Shown piece after piece: positions 24,095 through 31,121 of a stretch of 35,554 nt of DNA (within the stretch, counting starts at the first letter, position 1; each line of letters starts with the position of its first letter). The notes under the pieces are model-generated. The model was not told the origin of the DNA and ran no database searches. It saw nothing but the letters and a program-made list of their open reading frames with translations. This stretch comes from an uncultured Faecalibacterium sp. Lineage in GTDB: Bacteria; Bacillota; Clostridia; Oscillospirales; Ruminococcaceae. The position numbers were made by a program, and so were the translations under genes. The stretch is from NCBI GenBank assembly GCA_934501115.1, contig CAKSTO010000023.1, forward strand, positions 1 to 35,554, written 5' to 3'.

Positions 24095-24997
24095 TCAGTG
24101 TTTGGCGGGCAGGACAGAAGCAGTGTCCCGCACCAGACCGATGAAGGTTTTCATCTGCGGGGTCAGCCATTTGTCCCGGTGGTAGAACAGCTGGCGGTGC
24201 ATCTCTACAGCGCAGTCCGGCACATTCAGGCGTGCCAGCCTGCCTGCCGCCAGAGCCGGGCGCACGATGTATTCCGGCAGGAAGGAGAGCCCCATGCCCT
24301 GCTCCACCATCTGGCACAGCAGCGCGGCGCTGCCAAGCTCCAGATAAGGGTGAACGGCCAGTCCGCTGGCAGCCAGCCGCTGATCCAGTGCGTCCCGGTA
24401 GCTCATGCCCCGCTCAGTGAGCAAAAACTCCTGCCGGGTCAGCTCGTCCAGCGTCACTTCGTCCCGCCCGGCCAGTGGGTGGTTCACCGGTGCGATAAAG
24501 CACACCGGCTCCGGCACATCTGCGGCAAGGATGAGGTTTGGCTGCAAAAGGGGCTGATCCAGCGTGTAGGCCAGATCGACTTGATTCGTACCCAGCATCT
24601 GCAGCATCCCGTCGGCAGTGGCGGTGCAGAGCACCAGCTCTACCTGCGGGCAGAGAGCGTGATAGCGCTTCAGCAGCCCGGGCAGAAAGGTGGAGCACAC
24701 CGAGTCCGCCAGCGCGATGCGCAGACTGCCGCTGATCTGTTTTGCAGGCAGCAGGGCGGCCTGTGCCTGTTCGGCGGTGGCCAGAAGGGTGCGGGCGTAG
24801 CCGAGAAAGGTCTGGCCTGCATCGGTCAGACGAATGGTCTTGCCTACACGGTCAAACAGCGGAGCGCCAAGCTCCGCCTCCAGCTGTGCGATCTGAGAGG
24901 ACACAGCCGACTGAGAGTAGCCCAGCTGCCGTGCTGTGCGGGAAAAGCTGTGCAGCTCTGCGATGTGCAGAAACGTGTTGATATTTCGCAGTTCCAT
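24095..24997 (-). CDS. LysR-family transcriptional regulator
   Basis: 300 residues, standard length. N-terminal winged helix (ELRNINTFLHIAELHSFSRTARQLGYSQSAVSSQIAQLE) and a two-lobed periplasmic-binding-like effector domain from about residue 90. It is 12 bases downstream of trmO on the same strand, so it is cotranscribed with that gene rather than divergent from a target. No target can be read from context. Confidence 0.93.
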   Translation of the reverse strand: MELRNINTFLHIAELHSFSRTARQLGYSQSAVSSQIAQLEAELGAPLFDRVGKTIRLTDAGQTFLGYARTLLATAEQAQAALLPAKQISGSLRIALADSVCSTFLPGLLKRYHALCPQVELVLCTATADGMLQMLGTNQVDLAYTLDQPLLQPNLILAADVPEPVCFIAPVNHPLAGRDEVTLDELTRQEFLLTERGMSYRDALDQRLAASGLAVHPYLELGSAALLCQMVEQGMGLSFLPEYIVRPALAAGRLARLNVPDCAVEMHRQLFYHRDKWLTPQMKTFIGLVRDTASVLPAKH

Positions 24998-25009
24998 AGG
25001 CAGACCCTC

Positions 25010-25708
25010 TCAGCGGTGGTCGATCCCGGTGACGGTGAGCACTTCACCGTTTACCATGAAATGCACTTCCAGACCGGAAAACTCCATGCCGTAAATGCGC
25101 TCCGGATCGTGCTGATAGGAAGGACGCGGATCGCTGGCCAGCACGCCGGTCAGACCGTCGCGGTCATCCTGCGGAACCCGGGCGAGCAGCTCGGGCGGGA
25201 ACACCACCTGCAGATGATGGAACCGGGTCTGCCCGGTAAAGCCCTCGGCGGCGTCCGGATGGCAGTCGGCGTAAGGAAGATAAGGCTTGATATCGTAGAT
25301 GGGGGTGCCGTCCATCAGGTCAGCACCCCGCACGATGAGCACCGGCCCCACGTCCGGGCGGTGCTCGATGGCTTCCAGCTTTACGCTGGAAAGCCCCAGA
25401 GGATTTGGCCGGAAGGGCGACCGGGTGGCGAACACGCCCATGCGGGTGTTGCCGCCAAGGCGCGGCGGGCGCACCGTGGGCGACCAGCTGTCCCGCACAG
25501 CCCCGGAGAACTGCCATACCAGCCAGATGTGGCTGAAATCTTCCAGCCCGCGCACGGCATCGGCGCTGCGGTATTCGGGGGTAAAGACCACCTCGCCCCG
25601 CAGACTGTCCACAAGGCCGCTCTGACGCGGGATGCCGAATTTGGTGGGGAAGGCGGTATGGATATGCGCAATGACCTTCAGTGTCATTGCTTCGGGTGCA
25701 GTTGGCAT
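25010..25708 (-). CDS. trmO: tRNA (N6-threonylcarbamoyladenosine-37-N6)-methyltransferase
   Basis: 232 residues. TrmO (YaeB) methylates t6A37 of threonine tRNAs with SAM, a fidelity modification next to the anticodon. Family motifs are FPTKFGIPRQSGLV, VFATRSPFRPNPLGLSSV and DGTPIYDIKPYLPYAD, all present. AAGGAG lies 6 bases before the start ATG. It is in an apparent operon with the small Cys-containing gene upstream (12-base gap) and the LysR gene downstream. Confidence 0.93.
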   Translation of the reverse strand: MPTAPEAMTLKVIAHIHTAFPTKFGIPRQSGLVDSLRGEVVFTPEYRSADAVRGLEDFSHIWLVWQFSGAVRDSWSPTVRPPRLGGNTRMGVFATRSPFRPNPLGLSSVKLEAIEHRPDVGPVLIVRGADLMDGTPIYDIKPYLPYADCHPDAAEGFTGQTRFHHLQVVFPPELLARVPQDDRDGLTGVLASDPRPSYQHDPERIYGMEFSGLEVHFMVNGEVLTVTGIDHR

Positions 25709-25720
25709 GGCGAACTCCTT

Positions 25721-25939
25721 TTAATAGATCTTTTTCAGGGGGCATTCCGGCGGGATGCCGTACCGTGCCCGGAATGCGTCCAGTTCCTGAGGCGTGCGGA
25801 TGAGCTGAACGTCCTCAAAATGGCCATCCGGGGAGATGAAACCGGCCACCTGCTCCCCGGTGCAGATGCTGCACCGCAGTGCAGGCTGCTGGGTGGCGGG
25901 GTCGTAAGAATGGGCAGGCTTTTTGCGGGAGAAAAACAT
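25721..25939 (-). CDS. Small conserved protein with a CxxC motif
   Basis: 72 residues, opening FFSRKKPAHSYDP, then RCSICTGEQVAGF and IRTPQELDAFRARYGI. I recognise the R-C-S-I-C-T-G-E-Q-V-A-G-F signature from small Clostridia proteins of unknown function that are often mislabelled as aspartate dehydrogenase; at 72 residues it cannot be one. The CSIC pair could bind a metal. GGAGG precedes the ATG. It is 12 bases upstream of trmO. Confidence 0.8.
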   Translation of the reverse strand: MFFSRKKPAHSYDPATQQPALRCSICTGEQVAGFISPDGHFEDVQLIRTPQELDAFRARYGIPPECPLKKIY

Positions 25940-25987
25940 GAGAAGCCTCCTTCTTTTATGAAACGTGCCTGAAAGACTGCAGGCGGC

Positions 25988-26605
25988 TCACAGCCCGCGG
26001 CAGAAGCCGACTGCCCGGCCTTCGATGCAGACCTCTTCCAGCTGAGAGCCGGTGTAGACCATCGGCGGGCAGACGGCGGTGTTGTCGGCAATGAGCACCA
26101 CGGCGTTGCCCTGACGGTGAAAATGCTTCAAAGTGGCTTCGTCGCCGATGCGCACGGCTGCGATCTCTCCCTGCTCTACCTCGGGCTGACAGCGGATGCA
26201 CACGATATCGCCGTCGCAGATGGTGGGCGACATGCTGTCGCCATGACAGGTAAGAGCAAAATCAGCATGCCATGCGGCGGGCACACCGATGTATCGCTCA
26301 ATGTTCTGTTCTGCGGTGATGGGCGTGCCGCAGGCAATGGAACCCACCAGCGGCACCTTGACCATCTTCGGCAGCGGCTCGAAGCCCGGCGGGATATAAG
26401 GCGCATCCAGACCCAGCAGATAGGCGGGAGTCGTTTCCAGCGCAGCGGCCAGCTCTTCTAATTTGGACTGAGGGATGTCGTTGATGCCTTTTTCCAGTTT
26501 GGTGATGGAGGACTTGGAGCGGTAGCCCATGCGCTGGGCGAGCTCTTCCTGCGAGAGGCCAAGCTCCTCGCGGCGCAGGCGCAGGCGGGTGGATAGCTCA
26601 GACAT
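25988..26605 (-). CDS. LexA/CI-type repressor: XRE helix-turn-helix plus S24 self-cleaving domain
   Basis: 205 residues. Residues 5-60 are an XRE DNA-binding domain (LGLSQEELAQRMGYRSKSSITKLEKG). The C-terminal half is an S24 peptidase domain with the catalytic Ser124 in CHGDSMSPTICDGD and Lys160 in EATLKHF. A self-cleavage site is plausible at Cys92-Gly93 (SIACGTP). Such repressors respond to RecA/DNA damage by cleaving themselves. The ATG at 26605 has GAGG 7-8 bases upstream; an upstream extension lacks a site. Divergent to it are two short genes driven by a near-consensus promoter; their -35 regions share TTGA/TCAA palindromes. The unit resembles a phage CI/Cro switch, but no integrase is near. 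Confidence 0.93.
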   Translation of the reverse strand: MSELSTRLRLRREELGLSQEELAQRMGYRSKSSITKLEKGINDIPQSKLEELAAALETTPAYLLGLDAPYIPPGFEPLPKMVKVPLVGSIACGTPITAEQNIERYIGVPAAWHADFALTCHGDSMSPTICDGDIVCIRCQPEVEQGEIAAVRIGDEATLKHFHRQGNAVVLIADNTAVCPPMVYTGSQLEEVCIEGRAVGFCRGL

Positions 26606-26661
26606 ACAAAACCTCACTTGAAAACATAATGTTGTACGGGAGGACAAAATACTTCTTTTAG

Positions 26662-26748
26662 AGTATACCAGAAAAGTTCTTGAAAATCAACTTTTTTTCT
26701 GCGATTTGTCAGAATGAGGTTGACAACAAATCAACACGTAGCTATAAT
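26662..26748. promoter_or_regulatory. Face-to-face repressor-switch promoters
   Basis: Minus strand (repressor gene): TTGATT (26690-26685), 17 bases, TATACT (26667-26662). Plus strand (HTH gene): TTGACA (26720-26725), 17 bases, TATAAT (26743-26748), a full consensus. Each -35 lies within a palindrome of the same type: TTGATTTTCAA on the minus side and GTTGA-N7-TCAAC (26719-26735) on the plus side. A weaker copy, TTGTTCAAC, follows at 26760-26768. The mirrored sites look like the operators of the S24 repressor. Confidence 0.75.
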
Positions 26749-26800
26749 ACAACTAAAGATTGTTCAACACGAGAGCGGCTACAAAAAAGGAGAGAGGATA

Positions 26801-27166
26801 ATGGCAAATACCGAAATGATCCGCGCCTACATCCGCGACAGCGGATATAAAATGCAGTTCGTTGCCAGAGCGATGGAGATCAGTTCTAACGCGCTGAACC
26901 AGAAGCTGCAGGGTAAAACACAGTTCAAGCTGAGCGAGGCAGAGTGCCTCAGCACGATGCTGGGACTGAGCATGGCAGAGCGGGATGCCTGCTTTTTCGA
27001 CCAGCTGAACCGTACCGACCGGCTGATGCAGCGCGCACAGGAATCAAGAAGGAGGGCAGAAAATGACCAGAGAACAGAGTACAGCGACAAAGGCTGCGCT
27101 GCGCAGGTACGGCACACGGAACTGGGCGCGCAACCCGGTGGAGCGCAGCTGGCGCACCGCCATTGA
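26801..27166 (+). CDS. Short helix-turn-helix regulator (Cro-like position)
   Basis: 121 residues, start ATG at 26801 after GGAGAGAGGATA. Residues about 5-65 (IRAYIRDSGYKMQFVARAMEISSNALNQKLQGKTQFKLSEAECLSTMLGLS) form an XRE-type helix-turn-helix. The last 35 residues are Arg/Glu/Gln rich and overlap the next gene by 104 bases, in another frame, so they may be dispensable. The gene is first after the consensus promoter and faces the S24 repressor, which is the position of a cro gene. Confidence 0.75.
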   Translation: MANTEMIRAYIRDSGYKMQFVARAMEISSNALNQKLQGKTQFKLSEAECLSTMLGLSMAERDACFFDQLNRTDRLMQRAQESRRRAENDQRTEYSDKGCAAQVRHTELGAQPGGAQLAHRH

Positions 27167-27356
27167 GCAGGGGGTGGAATACTATAAGGTACACGACCCG
27201 CTGCGTGCCCGGCTGTTTGAACTGCGCTATGTGCAGAACCGCACGGAAGAAGAAGTGATCGAGCGGCTGCATATCGGCCGTACTACTTATAAGAAAGCCC
27301 AGCAGGATCTGCTGAGCACAGTGGCCATCTACGCCGCACAGCGCGGCGCCTTGTAA
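27063..27356 (+). CDS. Phage late-regulator-like protein (ArpU/sigma region 4 type)
   Basis: 97 residues with a helix-turn-helix near the C-terminus (EEEVIERLHIGRTTYKKAQQDLLSTVAIYA). Small proteins of this shape sit in phage and phage-derived regulatory loci as transcription activators. AAGAAGGAGGG precedes the ATG. It overlaps the preceding gene by 104 bases in a different frame, which is unusual, so one of the two frames may be extended beyond its true end or start. It may be the output of the switch. Confidence 0.65.
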   Translation: MTREQSTATKAALRRYGTRNWARNPVERSWRTAIEQGVEYYKVHDPLRARLFELRYVQNRTEEEVIERLHIGRTTYKKAQQDLLSTVAIYAAQRGAL

Positions 27357-27361
27357 TGTGA

Positions 27362-27413
27362 AAAAGAACCCCTGCCGTCATGCCCCGAAGGACAGACGGT
27401 GGGGGCTCTTGTG
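27362..27413 (+). terminator. Terminator of the switch operon
   Basis: AACCCCTGCCGTC pairs with GACGGTGGGGG across a loop, preceded by AAAAAG and followed by CTCTTGTG. It also precedes the stop of the converging small gene at 27417. Confidence 0.6.
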
Positions 27414-27416
27414 CGT

Positions 27417-27581
27417 TCAGTGTTTTTTGGATTTGGGGTCTTCGCAGCGGCTGTGGCAGGAAGCACAGTTCCCGCCGCAGCCCTCGCCCTTCCAGCCGCC
27501 CTGCCGGGAGATCCAGACAACGGCCAGAGCAAACAGCACAGCCAGTACGATCAAAGTGATGATTCCACGAAGCGTCAGCAT
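27417..27581 (-). CDS. FeoB-associated Cys-rich membrane protein
   Basis: 54 residues: one membrane segment (LRGIITLIVLAVLFALAVVWIS) followed by CGGNCASCHSRC, which is the short metal-binding tail of FeoB-associated peptides. These peptides are thought to help the FeoB ferrous iron transporter. Start at 27581 follows AGAGGT. feoA and feoB are not in this window, so the gene stands alone here. Confidence 0.85.
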   Translation of the reverse strand: MLTLRGIITLIVLAVLFALAVVWISRQGGWKGEGCGGNCASCHSRCEDPKSKKH

Positions 27582-27693
27582 TTTTGTTACCTCTTTTCCC
27601 ACGGGGAAAGTTTCTGCACCCAGTATACCCGATTTTGCCTCGAAGAGCAAGCCTGTGTGAAAAAAGAAAAGTGTGATTTTTTCAAAATAAGGC

Positions 27694-27722
27694 TTGCAAT
27701 TTGTAAGATGCCGTGCTATAAT
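27694..27722 (+). promoter_or_regulatory. Promoter of tRNA-Val
   Basis: TTGCAA (27694-27699), 17 bases, TATAAT (27717-27722). It is about 35 bases upstream of the mature tRNA start. Confidence 0.75.
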
Positions 27723-27757
27723 AGTCACGTTCCAATTCGGAACGCACAACAAAATAT

Positions 27758-27834
27758 GGAGGATTAGCTCAGCTGGTTAGAGCACCTGCATCACACGCAG
27801 GGGGTCTGGGGTTCGAGTCCCTAATTCTCCACCA
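27758..27834 (+). tRNA. tRNA-Val (anticodon CAC), CCA encoded
   Basis: Cloverleaf: acceptor GGAGGAT/ATTCTCC, D-stem GCTC/GAGC, anticodon stem CCTGC/GCAGG with loop ATCACAC (anticodon CAC), T-arm GGGGTTCGAGTCCC, discriminator A and encoded CCA. It has its own promoter and is followed by a terminator hairpin. Confidence 0.95.
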
Positions 27835-27839
27835 AATAG

Positions 27840-27866
27840 GATCAGCGTAGAAAGTTACGCTGGTCT
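27840..27866 (+). terminator. Terminator of tRNA-Val
   Basis: GATCAGCGTA (27840-27849) pairs with TACGCTGGTC (27856-27865) with one G-U pair, followed by a T-run. The stretch to 28007 then contains ATGTTCTCAAT twice in tandem and no gene. Confidence 0.8.
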
Positions 27867-28007
27867 TTTTTATTTGATATCTCAGTTTCACGTTCAATTT
27901 TTCTTTATCCTTATATGTTCTCAATATGTTCTCAAGCTGTACCCTCCTCAGGGCGCTAGCTTTTGTTTTCTGTTTTCAGAGAACCGATGGTATCCGCAGA
28001 CTTTGAC

Positions 28008-28751
28008 TCAGGCTGCAGCCAGCAGGTCGAGACTTTGCGCTTCGGCGGCGATGGCATCTGCCTGCGCCTGAGTCAGCACGCGGCATTTGACCATCCGCTT
28101 CAGCACAGTCTGGGTGCGCTTGCGTGCGCGTTCCGGATTGCTGGCATAGGCCGAAGGTGCATTGGGCAGGCCGGCAAGCACAACAGCTTCCGCATCCGTG
28201 AGCTGGGAGGCCGCCTTGCCGAAATAACCCTCGGCGGCCTCCTCAATGCCATAGCGGCCATTGCCGAAATAGATGGTGTTGGCGTACATCTCAAAAATCT
28301 GCTGTTTGGAGTAGGTCTTTTCGATGTCAACGGCAGCAAAAGCCTCCGCTGCTTTGCGCGTCAGACGCTTTTCCTGCGTGAACAGGGCGTTTTTTGCCAG
28401 CTGCTGGGTCAGCGTGCTGCCGCCCTCAGCCAGTGAGCGGCTACGGATGTCAGCAGCCAGTGCCCGGAGAATGGCACCCGGGTCGATGCCTTTATGCGTC
28501 AGGAAGTGCTCATCCTCCGTGGAAATCACGGCATTGATGTAGGTCTGAGGCAGTTCACTGTAGGCAGCGTAGTGGGCCTGGGTGTGGATGGTGTCGTACA
28601 GGGTAGAGACTGGCATGGCATAAGTTACACTTTTATAGAGCCGATGCCCCTGATACAGATACCAGCCGCCCGCAGCCAGCAAAGTCAGCAGCACTACCAG
28701 CAGTACCGTAAGCAGCGACTGCCGGAGAAAATTGAAAAACCGGTGGATCAT
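28008..28751 (-). CDS. mtgA: Monofunctional peptidoglycan glycosyltransferase (GT51)
   Basis: 247 residues: one N-terminal membrane anchor (about residues 10-32) and a GT51 transglycosylase domain that polymerises lipid II into glycan strands outside the cell. Catalytic motifs are EDEHFLTHKGID (first catalytic Glu, residue about 79) and EGGSTLTQQLAKN (about residue 110), followed by KAAEAFAAVDIEKTYSKQQIFEMY. No transpeptidase domain follows, so it is the monofunctional form. Located alone between tRNA-Val and metY. Confidence 0.9.
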   Translation of the reverse strand: MIHRFFNFLRQSLLTVLLVVLLTLLAAGGWYLYQGHRLYKSVTYAMPVSTLYDTIHTQAHYAAYSELPQTYINAVISTEDEHFLTHKGIDPGAILRALAADIRSRSLAEGGSTLTQQLAKNALFTQEKRLTRKAAEAFAAVDIEKTYSKQQIFEMYANTIYFGNGRYGIEEAAEGYFGKAASQLTDAEAVVLAGLPNAPSAYASNPERARKRTQTVLKRMVKCRVLTQAQADAIAAEAQSLDLLAAA

Positions 28752-28945
28752 CGGGTAAACTCCTTTTTCGTTGAAAAATACGTTGTGCCCTTATTATAAC
28801 GGATAGATTTGAATGTTTTGTGACGGGACGCCTGCATTTTTAGCCGGAGAGTGTTACTTTTACTCGAACTGCACAAGGGAGACGACAGAATACGGGGCGC
28901 TGGTCGTGCAGAAAACTCAATTTTGAAAAAAGCGGAATTAACCTA

Positions 28946-28974
28946 TTGACAAACTGGGTAATGTGGGATATAAT
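28946..28974 (+). promoter_or_regulatory. Promoter of the metY leader
   Basis: TTGACA (28946-28951), 17 bases, TATAAT (28969-28974): a perfect sigma-A promoter. The resulting leader is about 325 bases long and holds a small Cys-rich reading frame and a terminator. Between 28752 and 28945 I see nothing else. Confidence 0.8.
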
Positions 28975-29063
28975 GCAGACAACAAATCCACAAACTTGGT
29001 AGGGAATAGAGACTGAGACTTGTAGAAGAGTGGGAAAGTGATTTTGGAAAGGAGGGCATGGAA

Positions 29064-29195
29064 ATGAAGCTGATTTGGACGAACCTGCTGCATGCAAACT
29101 TCCGCTGTGGGCGAATGTGCGGTGACCGGGCAGAACATCTGGCTGTGAACGGTACGATGCCCTCTTGCTGTGCACGAATGTGTACGCTAAGGTGA
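29064..29195 (+). CDS. Cysteine-rich leader peptide of metY
   Basis: A 43-codon reading frame with Shine-Dalgarno GGAGGG (29051-29056) 7 bases before the ATG at 29064 (an ATG at 29058 is too close to it). The product ends in FRCGRMCGDRAEHL...PSCCARMCTLR: five cysteines within 26 residues, including a Cys-Cys pair (codons at 29166-29171). The frame lies between a consensus promoter and an intrinsic terminator before metY, as expected of a ribosome-stalling sensor peptide. I do not recognise it from databases. Its sequence probably does not act as a protein. Confidence 0.75.
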   Translation: MKLIWTNLLHANFRCGRMCGDRAEHLAVNGTMPSCCARMCTLR

Positions 29196-29263
29196 CGTGG
29201 AACGGTTTCGCAGTTGAATTGTGTGTGCCCGGTGCGCTTTTGTATCACGCATCGGGATTTTTT
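29125..29263 (+). promoter_or_regulatory. Predicted cysteine-responsive transcription attenuator
   Basis: Terminator: stem CCCGGTGCG (29228-29236) with CGCATCGGG (29248-29256), then ATTTTTTG. Antiterminator: ACCGGGCA (29125-29132, inside the leader frame) is exactly complementary to TGCCCGGT (29226-29233), the 5' arm of the terminator. Third element: GGGCA (29128-29132) is also complementary to TGCCC (29158-29162), which lies just before the Cys-Cys codons. A ribosome stalled there would cover TGCCC and free the antiterminator. This is a model from base-pairing, not tested. Confidence 0.65.
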
Positions 29264-29309
29264 GTATCAGAAAACTATACTGAAAGTACAAATAGAGAGG
29301 TAAAATACT

Positions 29310-30599
29310 ATGTCTAACTATAAATTTGAGACCCTTCAGCTCCATGTTGGCCAGGAGCAGGCCGATCCCGCAACCGATTCCCGTGCAGTGCCTATCTACC
29401 AGACCACTTCCTACGTGTTCCGCAACAGCCAGCACGCTGCAGACCGCTTTGGTCTGGCAGATGCCGGCAACATCTATGGCCGCCTGACCAACTCCACGCA
29501 GGACGTGTTCGAGAAGCGCATCGCTGCTCTGGAGGGCGGCGTGGCTGCTCTTGCAACCGCCTCCGGTGCTGCAGCTATCACCTACACCATCGAGGCGCTG
29601 GCGCAGGCTGGTGACCACATCGTGGCTCAGAAGACGATCTATGGCGGCAGCTACAACCTGCTGGAGCACACTCTGACCCAGTTCGGCGTTACCACCACTT
29701 TTGTCAATGCACACGATCTGGCCGAGGTGGAGAACGCCATCCAGCCCAACACCAAGGCGGTCTATCTGGAAACTCTGGGCAACCCCAACAGTGATATCCC
29801 CGATATCGACGCCATCGCCGCCATCGCGCACAAGCACGGCCTGCCGCTGGTCATCGATAACACCTTCGGCACCCCGTACCTGATCCGTCCCATCGAGCAC
29901 GGCGCAGATATCGTTGTTCATTCCGCCACCAAGTTCATCGGCGGCCACGGCACCACGCTGGGCGGCATCATCGTGGACAGCGGCAAGTTCGACTGGAAGG
30001 CAAGCGGCAAGTTCGGCAACATCGCCGATCCCAACCCCAGCTACCACGGCGTTTCCTTTGCCGATGCAGCAGGCCCCGCAGCCTTTGTCACCTACATCCG
30101 TGCGATCCTGCTGCGTGATACCGGTGCCACCATTTCTCCGTTCAACGCCTTCCTGCTGCTGCAGGGCACCGAGACCCTGAGCCTGCGCATCGAGCGCCAT
30201 GTGGAGAACACCAAGAAGGTGGTCGAGTTCCTGGCAAATCACCCGCAGGTGGAGAAGGTCAACCACCCTTCTCTGCCGGATCACCCGGATCACGCCCTGT
30301 ACGAGAAGTACTTCCCCAACGGCGGTGCTTCCATCTTTACCTTCAATATCAAGGGCGGCCGTGAGGAAGCGTTCAAGTTCATCGATCACCTGAAGGTCTT
30401 CTCCCTGCTGGCAAACGTTGCGGATGTGAAGAGTCTGGTCATCCATCCGGCTTCCACCACCCACAGCCAGCTGAACGATCAGGAACTGGCTGAGCAGCAG
30501 ATCTACCAGAACACCATCCGTCTGTCCATCGGCACCGAGCACATCGATGATATCATTGCCGATCTGGAAGCCGGCTTCGCGGCCGTCCGTGGCGAGTAA
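29310..30599 (+). CDS. metY: O-acetylhomoserine sulfhydrylase / aminocarboxypropyltransferase
   Basis: 429 residues, PLP enzyme of the Cys/Met metabolism family. It condenses O-acetylhomoserine with sulfide to homocysteine, linking sulfide to methionine synthesis. The PLP-lysine is in HSATKFIGGHG (about residue 210), and the sequence opens with the family pattern YKFETLQLHVGQE and IYQTTSYVF. The gene starts 114 bases after the leader peptide stop, with AGAGGT before the ATG. Codon use is biased, indicating high expression. Its control by cysteine through the leader is proposed above. Confidence 0.95.
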   Translation: MSNYKFETLQLHVGQEQADPATDSRAVPIYQTTSYVFRNSQHAADRFGLADAGNIYGRLTNSTQDVFEKRIAALEGGVAALATASGAAAITYTIEALAQAGDHIVAQKTIYGGSYNLLEHTLTQFGVTTTFVNAHDLAEVENAIQPNTKAVYLETLGNPNSDIPDIDAIAAIAHKHGLPLVIDNTFGTPYLIRPIEHGADIVVHSATKFIGGHGTTLGGIIVDSGKFDWKASGKFGNIADPNPSYHGVSFADAAGPAAFVTYIRAILLRDTGATISPFNAFLLLQGTETLSLRIERHVENTKKVVEFLANHPQVEKVNHPSLPDHPDHALYEKYFPNGGASIFTFNIKGGREEAFKFIDHLKVFSLLANVADVKSLVIHPASTTHSQLNDQELAEQQIYQNTIRLSIGTEHIDDIIADLEAGFAAVRGE

Positions 30600-30708
30600 C
30601 GCTCTCCCGGTGCATTTTGTACGAACCCTGCCTTTCCGTTGTTTTTTCCTCCTTAAGTGTGTGTATAAACTCTTTCCGAAGCTCCTGATTCTGCAAATTC
30701 CTAAACAC

Positions 30709-30747
30709 AGCAGCAGCCCCCGTCTATCACAGGCGGGGGCTGCTGCT
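30709..30747 (+). terminator. Terminator of metY
   Basis: AGCAGCAGCCCCCG (30709-30722) pairs perfectly with CGGGGGCTGCTGCT (30734-30747), followed by TTCTGC. Otherwise 30600-30851 has no recognisable gene. Confidence 0.75.
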
Positions 30748-30851
30748 TTCTGCACAGAAGGCATCCACGGCAGGCGCGGGTATCGTTGGCAGGGCCTGTG
30801 CGCTATGATCGTCATGCTTTGAAAAACCGGCGAGAAAAAGCATCAAAAATA

Positions 30852-30880
30852 TTGACAAACCACCGTACCGGTGGTAATAT
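30852..30880 (+). promoter_or_regulatory. Promoter of tRNA-Tyr with an operator-like palindrome in the spacer
   Basis: TTGACA (30852-30857), 17 bases, TAATAT (30875-30880). The spacer is filled by ACCACCGTACCGGTGGT (30859-30875), arms of 7 around TAC. Such a placement normally marks a regulator site, which is unusual for a tRNA promoter. Confidence 0.65.
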
Positions 30881-30913
30881 ATACAGGCAGTCCTTGTGGC
30901 TGAAAAAGAATAT

Positions 30914-30998
30914 GGGCGTGTTCCCGAGTGGCCAATGGGGACAGACTGTAAATCTGCTGCTTTCAGCTTCGGTGGTTCGAATCCACCCGCGCCCACCA
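30914..30998 (+). tRNA. tRNA-Tyr (anticodon GTA), CCA encoded
   Basis: Acceptor GGGCGTG/CGCGCCC, anticodon loop with GTA in CAGACTGTAAATCTG, a long variable arm as normal for tRNA-Tyr, T-arm GGTGGTTCGAATCCACC, and encoded CCA. The 3' end points towards the prophage genes. Confidence 0.93.
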
Positions 30999-31000
30999 AG

Positions 31001-31042
31001 AAAAAGCACCTAGAAACGCAAGTTTCTGGGCGCTTTTCTTTT
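31001..31042 (+). terminator. Terminator of tRNA-Tyr
   Basis: AAAAAGC...AGAAAC (31001-31017), loop, GTTTCT...GCTTTT (31022-31036), then CTTTT. It ends 80 bases before the stop of the first prophage gene at 31122. Confidence 0.7.
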
Positions 31043-31121
31043 GCTTTAACCCACTATCAAACCCACTTTTTTCATAAAAGTTTGAAAAAAATCAATTAAA
31101 AAATGAGTTTTCGCCTCTCAT

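Noticed and set aside
27874..28007. Tandem ATGTTCTCAAT repeat after tRNA-Val considered as an attachment-site remnant
   Set aside because: Only two short copies, no integrase or phage gene next to it, and the nearby gene is an ordinary host GT51 enzyme.
29187..30815. 542-codon frame opposite metY
   Set aside because: Shadow of metY, Leu/Val/Gly/Asp rich, crossing the leader terminator and the metY terminator.
30727..31009. Minus-strand frames with GGRGWIRTTE or GAGGFEPPKL sequence
   Set aside because: They are the antisense of the tRNA-Tyr gene, a well-known false protein pattern in databases.
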